Positions 60,991-64,000 of a stretch of 64,000 bases of DNA are shown piece after piece. This DNA comes from Novosphingobium sp. KA1 (GTDB taxonomy: Bacteria > Pseudomonadota > Alphaproteobacteria > Sphingomonadales > Sphingomonadaceae): contig NZ_CP021247.1 in the NCBI RefSeq assembly GCF_017309955.1, positions 496,001-560,000 of the forward strand, read 5' to 3'. A program made the position numbers and the translations under genes. Position 1 is the stretch's first letter; every line of letters begins with the position of its first letter. The notes beneath the pieces were generated by a model. That model had not been told where the DNA came from, searched no databases, and saw only the letters and a list, made by a program, of their open reading frames with translations.

Positions 60991-61592
60991 TGGACGCGAT
61001 TTCCCACGTCGCCGGGCGGGCCATCCCGTTCGGCCGCAAGAACGTCGATACCGACGTTGTCATCCCCGCCCACTGGCTCAAGACGATCACCCGCGAAGGC
61101 CTTGGCAAGGGCGCCTTCGAGGCGGTCAAGAAGGAGCCCGGCAACGTCTTCACCGATCCCGAATATGCGGGCGCCCCGATCCTGATCGCGGGTGACAACT
61201 TCGGCTGCGGATCGAGCCGCGAGCACGCCGCCTGGGCGCTGCTCGACATGGGCGTCTCCTGCGTGATCGCGCCGAGCTTCTCGGACATCTTCTCGGGCAA
61301 TGCCTTCAAGAACGGCATCCTCACCGTGGCGCTGCCGCAGGACGCGATCGACCGCCTGATGGAAGTCGCGCGCGAGCATCCGATCGACGTCGACCTCGAA
61401 ACCCAGTCGGTGACGACGCCGTTCCAGGACCGCTGGACCTTCGAGATCGATGCCTTCCGCAAGCACTGCCTGCTCGAAGGGCTCGACGAGATCGGCCTGA
61501 CCATGGCGCAGGGCGATGCGATCTCGGTCTACGAGGCCAAGGCCAAGACGGATCTGCCGTTCCTCGCCAGGACGCCCGCAACCGCGGCCTGA
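60990..61592 (+). CDS. leuD: 3-isopropylmalate dehydratase small subunit
   Basis: 200 residues from the ATG at 60990. '[25 protein letters not shown]' and '[49 protein letters not shown]' are the LeuD swivel domain. Together with LeuC it forms the dehydratase. It ends before a strong terminator. Confidence 0.97.
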   Translation: MDAISHVAGRAIPFGRKNVDTDVVIPAHWLKTITREGLGKGAFEAVKKEPGNVFTDPEYAGAPILIAGDNFGCGSSREHAAWALLDMGVSCVIAPSFSDIFSGNAFKNGILTVALPQDAIDRLMEVAREHPIDVDLETQSVTTPFQDRWTFEIDAFRKHCLLEGLDEIGLTMAQGDAISVYEAKAKTDLPFLARTPATAA

Positions 61593-61623
61593 CGGGTTTC
61601 TGCCCGCAGCGCCCGGCAATCGG

Positions 61624-61667
61624 ATAGCGGCCCGCTCTCCCACCGGAGAGCGGGCCGCTATCGTTTT
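61624..61667 (+). terminator. leuCD intrinsic terminator
   Basis: atagcggcccgctctcc / ggagagcgggccgctat is a perfect 17-bp stem with a 4-base loop, followed by cgtttt. It lies 31 bases after leuD. Confidence 0.92.
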
Positions 61668-61800
61668 CGGCAGCAGCCCTGCCATGCTTTTGCGATTCAT
61701 TCTGTGAAACGGGATTGAACAGGATCAATCCCCGCCCTATCGGCACGTGCTAATCCGTGCGGCCCAGTGTATGGACACTTGTATTGACAGAGGGTGCAAG

Positions 61801-62118
61801 ATGACGACTTTCCAGGATCGTGAACGGGCTGAGGAGGCCAAGTTCGTGCATGACGCCGATATCCAGTTCCGCATCCAGGCCCGCCGCAACCGCCTCCTGG
61901 GCGAATGGGCGGCCGAGCGCATGGGACTTTCCCACGCCGAAACCGAAGCTTATGCAAAAGCCGTGGTCCAGGCCGACTTCGAGGAAGCCGGCGACGAGGA
62001 CGTGATCCGCAAGCTCATCGGCGACATCACCGCCGCCGGCGTGGACACCAGCGAAGCCGAAGTGCGCAGCGCGCTCGAGGCCAAGCAGGTCGAAGCCCGC
62101 CGCGCTTTCCTGGGCTGA
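61801..62118 (+). CDS. DUF1476 F1-ATPase inhibitor (zeta subunit)
   Basis: 105 residues from the ATG at 61801. 'MTTFQDRERAEEAKFVHDADIQFRIQARRNRLLGEWAAERMGLS' is the conserved DUF1476 start; the family includes the zeta subunit that inhibits F1-ATPase in Paracoccus and relatives. The N-terminal helix is the inhibitory part. It is specific to alphaproteobacteria. It begins a run with bolA and grxD, 12 bases from bolA. Confidence 0.94.
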   Translation: MTTFQDRERAEEAKFVHDADIQFRIQARRNRLLGEWAAERMGLSHAETEAYAKAVVQADFEEAGDEDVIRKLIGDITAAGVDTSEAEVRSALEAKQVEARRAFLG

Positions 62119-62130
62119 GGATCTCCGACG

Positions 62131-62364
62131 ATGGCCATGTCCGCCCCCGAGATCGAGGCTCTCATCCGTGAGGCCCTGCCCGACGCCCAGGTCGAGATCA
62201 CCGATCTTGCCGGCGACGGCGACCATTACGCCGCCCGCGTGACCAGTGCCGCCTTTGCCGGAAAACCGCGCGTCGCGCAGCACAAAATGGTCTACGAAGC
62301 ACTGGGCGGCCGCATGGGCGGCGTCCTCCACGCCTTGCAACTTACCACCGCCGTTCCCAACTGA
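62131..62364 (+). CDS. BolA-family protein
   Basis: 77 residues. 'IEALIREALPDAQVEITDLAGDGDHYAARVTSAAFAGKPRVAQHKMVYEALGGRMGGVLHALQLTT' is a BolA fold with the C-terminal conserved His (LHALQL). BolA-like proteins pair with CGFS glutaredoxins to handle [2Fe-2S] clusters, and the CGFS glutaredoxin gene follows directly (29 bases). Confidence 0.93.
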   Translation: MAMSAPEIEALIREALPDAQVEITDLAGDGDHYAARVTSAAFAGKPRVAQHKMVYEALGGRMGGVLHALQLTTAVPN

Positions 62365-62393
62365 CGTCGGTCCGTTTCTGAAGGTTTCGAAAA

Positions 62394-62723
62394 ATGTCCG
62401 ACGTCAACGCCCGCATCGGCGAGATTGTAAACAATAACGACATCGTCCTGTTCATGAAGGGCACGCCGCTGTTCCCGCAGTGCGGTTTCTCCAGCCGCGC
62501 GGTCGCCATTCTCGAGCGCCTCGGCGCCCCTTACGAGAGCGTCGACGTGCTGCAGGACATGGAAATCCGCCAGGGCATCAAGTCCTTCTCGGACTGGCCG
62601 ACGATCCCGCAGCTTTACGTGAAGGGCGAATTCGTCGGCGGCAGCGACATCATGATGGAGATGTTCGAGGCCGGCGAGCTGTCGCAGCTCTTCATCGACG
62701 CGGGTCTCGCCACCCAGGGCTGA
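62394..62723 (+). CDS. grxD: Monothiol CGFS glutaredoxin (Grx4-type)
   Basis: 109 residues. '[71 protein letters not shown]' carries [12 protein letters not shown] and GGSDI of Grx4/GrxD. It stores and transfers Fe-S clusters, with the adjacent BolA-type protein as partner. Ends 24 bases before a terminator. Confidence 0.97.
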   Translation: MSDVNARIGEIVNNNDIVLFMKGTPLFPQCGFSSRAVAILERLGAPYESVDVLQDMEIRQGIKSFSDWPTIPQLYVKGEFVGGSDIMMEMFEAGELSQLFIDAGLATQG

Positions 62724-62747
62724 GAACCGGCCACGACAAAACGCAAG

Positions 62748-62777
62748 ACGCCCGGAGGGAAACCTCCGGGCGTTTTT
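62748..62777 (+). terminator. grxD intrinsic terminator
   Basis: acgcccggagg-gaaa-cctccgggcgt is a perfect 11-bp stem followed by four further T. It closes the zeta-bolA-grxD transcript. Confidence 0.93.
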
Positions 62778-63169
62778 GCATGCGCGCCGCAAGCCTCCTT
62801 GCACGCGCACGGCATCGCTTCGCCGCGCTGCGAGAGCAGGAATTCCGGTGATTTCGGGGGAGGCAGCTCGGGGAGACGGGGCCGGGAGACTTTCGGCCCC
62901 GTCTCAGTCGAGACATACTCGGGGTACGCAGCTATATAAGCACAAGTCGTGCCAAATTCCAAATATCCCGGAATTCCGCCATTCGTATGATTCGCAAGGC
63001 AACGAATCGTCAATGATTGTAAAGAGAACCGACAATTGGCGCCGATGCGCTGCGATCCGGCGGCGATCCGGCGCCGGTCCGGCCTGCCGCCCCGGCGACG
63101 AATTGCCGGTTTGCCGCCTTTGCCGACAATTCGGCTTGCCACCCCGCCCGGCCCCGCCATGATCGGGCG
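62778..63169. other. Non-coding stretch between grxD and NUDIX genes
   Basis: No gene can be supported; the overlapping frames are shadows. AT-richer stretches at about 62925-63030 probably hold the NUDIX gene promoter. Inverted repeats around ccgacaatt/aattgccgg (about 63029-63130) are visible but their role is unknown. Confidence 0.45.
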
Positions 63170-64000
63170 ATGACCACGACACCGCCGAACGCTTCGTCCA
63201 CAAGCGGCCCACACCCGAGTTCGCCCCTGAGCGCGCCCCAGAGCGCGCGCCCGAGCGACCAGCCCCCGAGCGACCAGCCGATGCCCGCCGATGGCCCGAG
63301 GGTCATTCCCGCCGCCACCCTGGTGATTTTCCGGGCCGCCGTCGCTGGCCCGCCGGAATTGCTGATGGTCCAGCGCGCCAAGGAAATGCGTTTCGCGGGC
63401 GGCGCGGCGGTGTTCCCGGGCGGCCGGGTGGACGCGGCCGACCGCGAACTGGCCCGCATGATCCTGCCCGGCGAGGCCGAGGAAATCGCCGCCGCCCGCA
63501 TCGCCGCCATTCGCGAGACGCTGGAAGAGACCGGCCTGATGGTCGCCACGACAACGCCGGTTTCCGCCGCCGAGGCTGCCGGGGCACGGGCGATGCTGCT
63601 GGAACAGGGCAGCCTGGCGCCGGTGCTCAAGCACTTCGGCTGGCATCTCGCCCCCCAGCGCCTGGCGCTCTACGCGCATTGGTGCCCGCCATGGGAAGGC
63701 GCGTTCGACACCCGCTTCTTCGTGATCGACCTTGGCACCGGCGCCGTCGAGATCGAGGTGGATGCCACCGAGAACACCCGCCTGTTCTGGATCAGCGCCG
63801 CCGAGGCCCTCGCCATGGCGGATCGCGGCGAGATCTCGGTGATCTTCCCGACCCGCCGCAATCTCGAACGCCTCGCCCGCTTTGCCAGCCACGAGGAGGC
63901 GCTGGAAGACATCGCCCGCCACCCGGTCCGCCGCATCCATCCGCGCATCGAGATCCGCGACGGCGCCGAATGGCTGACGATCCCGGCCGACCTCGGCTAT
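63170..64000 (+). CDS. NUDIX hydrolase (3' truncated by window)
   Basis: The frame is open from the ATG at 63170 to the window end (277 codons so far). After a Pro/Ser-rich start, 'PAATLVIFRA....ELLMVQRAKEMRFAGGAAVFPGGRVDAAD' and 'RIAAIRETLEETGLM' give the NUDIX box (RExxEExGL) with the GG...FPGG strand. The longer gap between the Gly-Glu part and RETLEETG fits the NUDT7/8/19-like group. It hydrolyses a nucleoside diphosphate derivative, substrate unknown. An ATG at 63282 is a possible shorter start. Confidence 0.9.
   Translation, partial: MTTTPPNASSTSGPHPSSPLSAPQSARPSDQPPSDQPMPADGPRVIPAATLVIFRAAVAGPPELLMVQRAKEMRFAGGAAVFPGGRVDAADRELARMILPGEAEEIAAARIAAIRETLEETGLMVATTTPVSAAEAAGARAMLLEQGSLAPVLKHFGWHLAPQRLALYAHWCPPWEGAFDTRFFVIDLGTGAVEIEVDATENTRLFWISAAEALAMADRGEISVIFPTRRNLERLARFASHEEALEDIARHPVRRIHPRIEIRDGAEWLTIPADLGY

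Overview
This is a high-GC alphaproteobacterial chromosome segment, most likely from the Sphingomonadales (Novosphingobium-like). The support is a GcrA cell-cycle regulator, a DUF1476 F1-ATPase inhibitor (zeta subunit), a CrtZ carotenoid hydroxylase, an alpha-type rimP-nusA-ylxR-infB operon and many TTG/GTG starts. The organism call is inference from gene content, not from a marker-gene comparison.

Bases 1 to about 21,300 are an integrated mobile region. Bases 1-13,569 hold the tail, baseplate and fibre module of a contractile-tailed phage in Mu order: gp37-like, gp38-like, sheath, tube, a tail chaperone with a -1 frameshift site, tape measure, circularisation protein, gp44/45/46/47/48 baseplate proteins, a small fibre with its chaperone, and a 962-residue fibre ending in an SGNH hydrolase. 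The lysis cassette follows (two holin-like proteins, a GH108 endolysin with a signal-anchor-like N-terminus, nested Rz/Rz1 spanins). Then come a higBA toxin-antitoxin pair, a P4-type integrase, a D12 adenine methyltransferase, a winged-helix protein and a second P4-type integrase abutting tRNA-Ser(CGA). The left end of the element is outside the window.

Bases 21,500-28,850 are core genome: hspQ, an ABC-2 permease, gcrA, a periplasmic cyclophilin, two consecutive GGDEF proteins and a TPR-rich exported protein with a 12-bp repeat. Bases 28,900-44,710 carry, all on the minus strand and in ancestral order, the translation/RNA cluster rimP-nusA-ylxR-infB ... rbfA ... truB-rpsO-pnp. It is interrupted by DUF1697, an RcnB-like gene, a DUF1963 gene, tdk, a sulfotransferase and an M50 protease. 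A MITE-like element with 33-bp inverted ends lies between the sulfotransferase and the protease.

Bases 45,200-47,030 hold a JAB/RadC-type protein, a membrane protein, a coiled-coil protein and a membrane-tethered LuxR-type regulator. Bases 47,200-51,400 form a phage-shock (Psp) envelope-stress locus: divergent pspF, a sigma-54 promoter, a small membrane protein, pspA, pspC, then four consecutive PspB-like membrane/coiled-coil proteins. This is the most unusual chromosomal block.

The remainder is mostly housekeeping: a PAP2 phosphatase, glutamine-dependent NAD synthetase, sufE, a DUF454 protein, an L,D-transpeptidase with a small lipoprotein, crtZ, an orphan terminator that may mark a small RNA, a small exported protein, leuC and leuD with a 53-residue membrane protein between them, the zeta inhibitor, bolA and CGFS glutaredoxin genes, and a NUDIX hydrolase cut by the window end.
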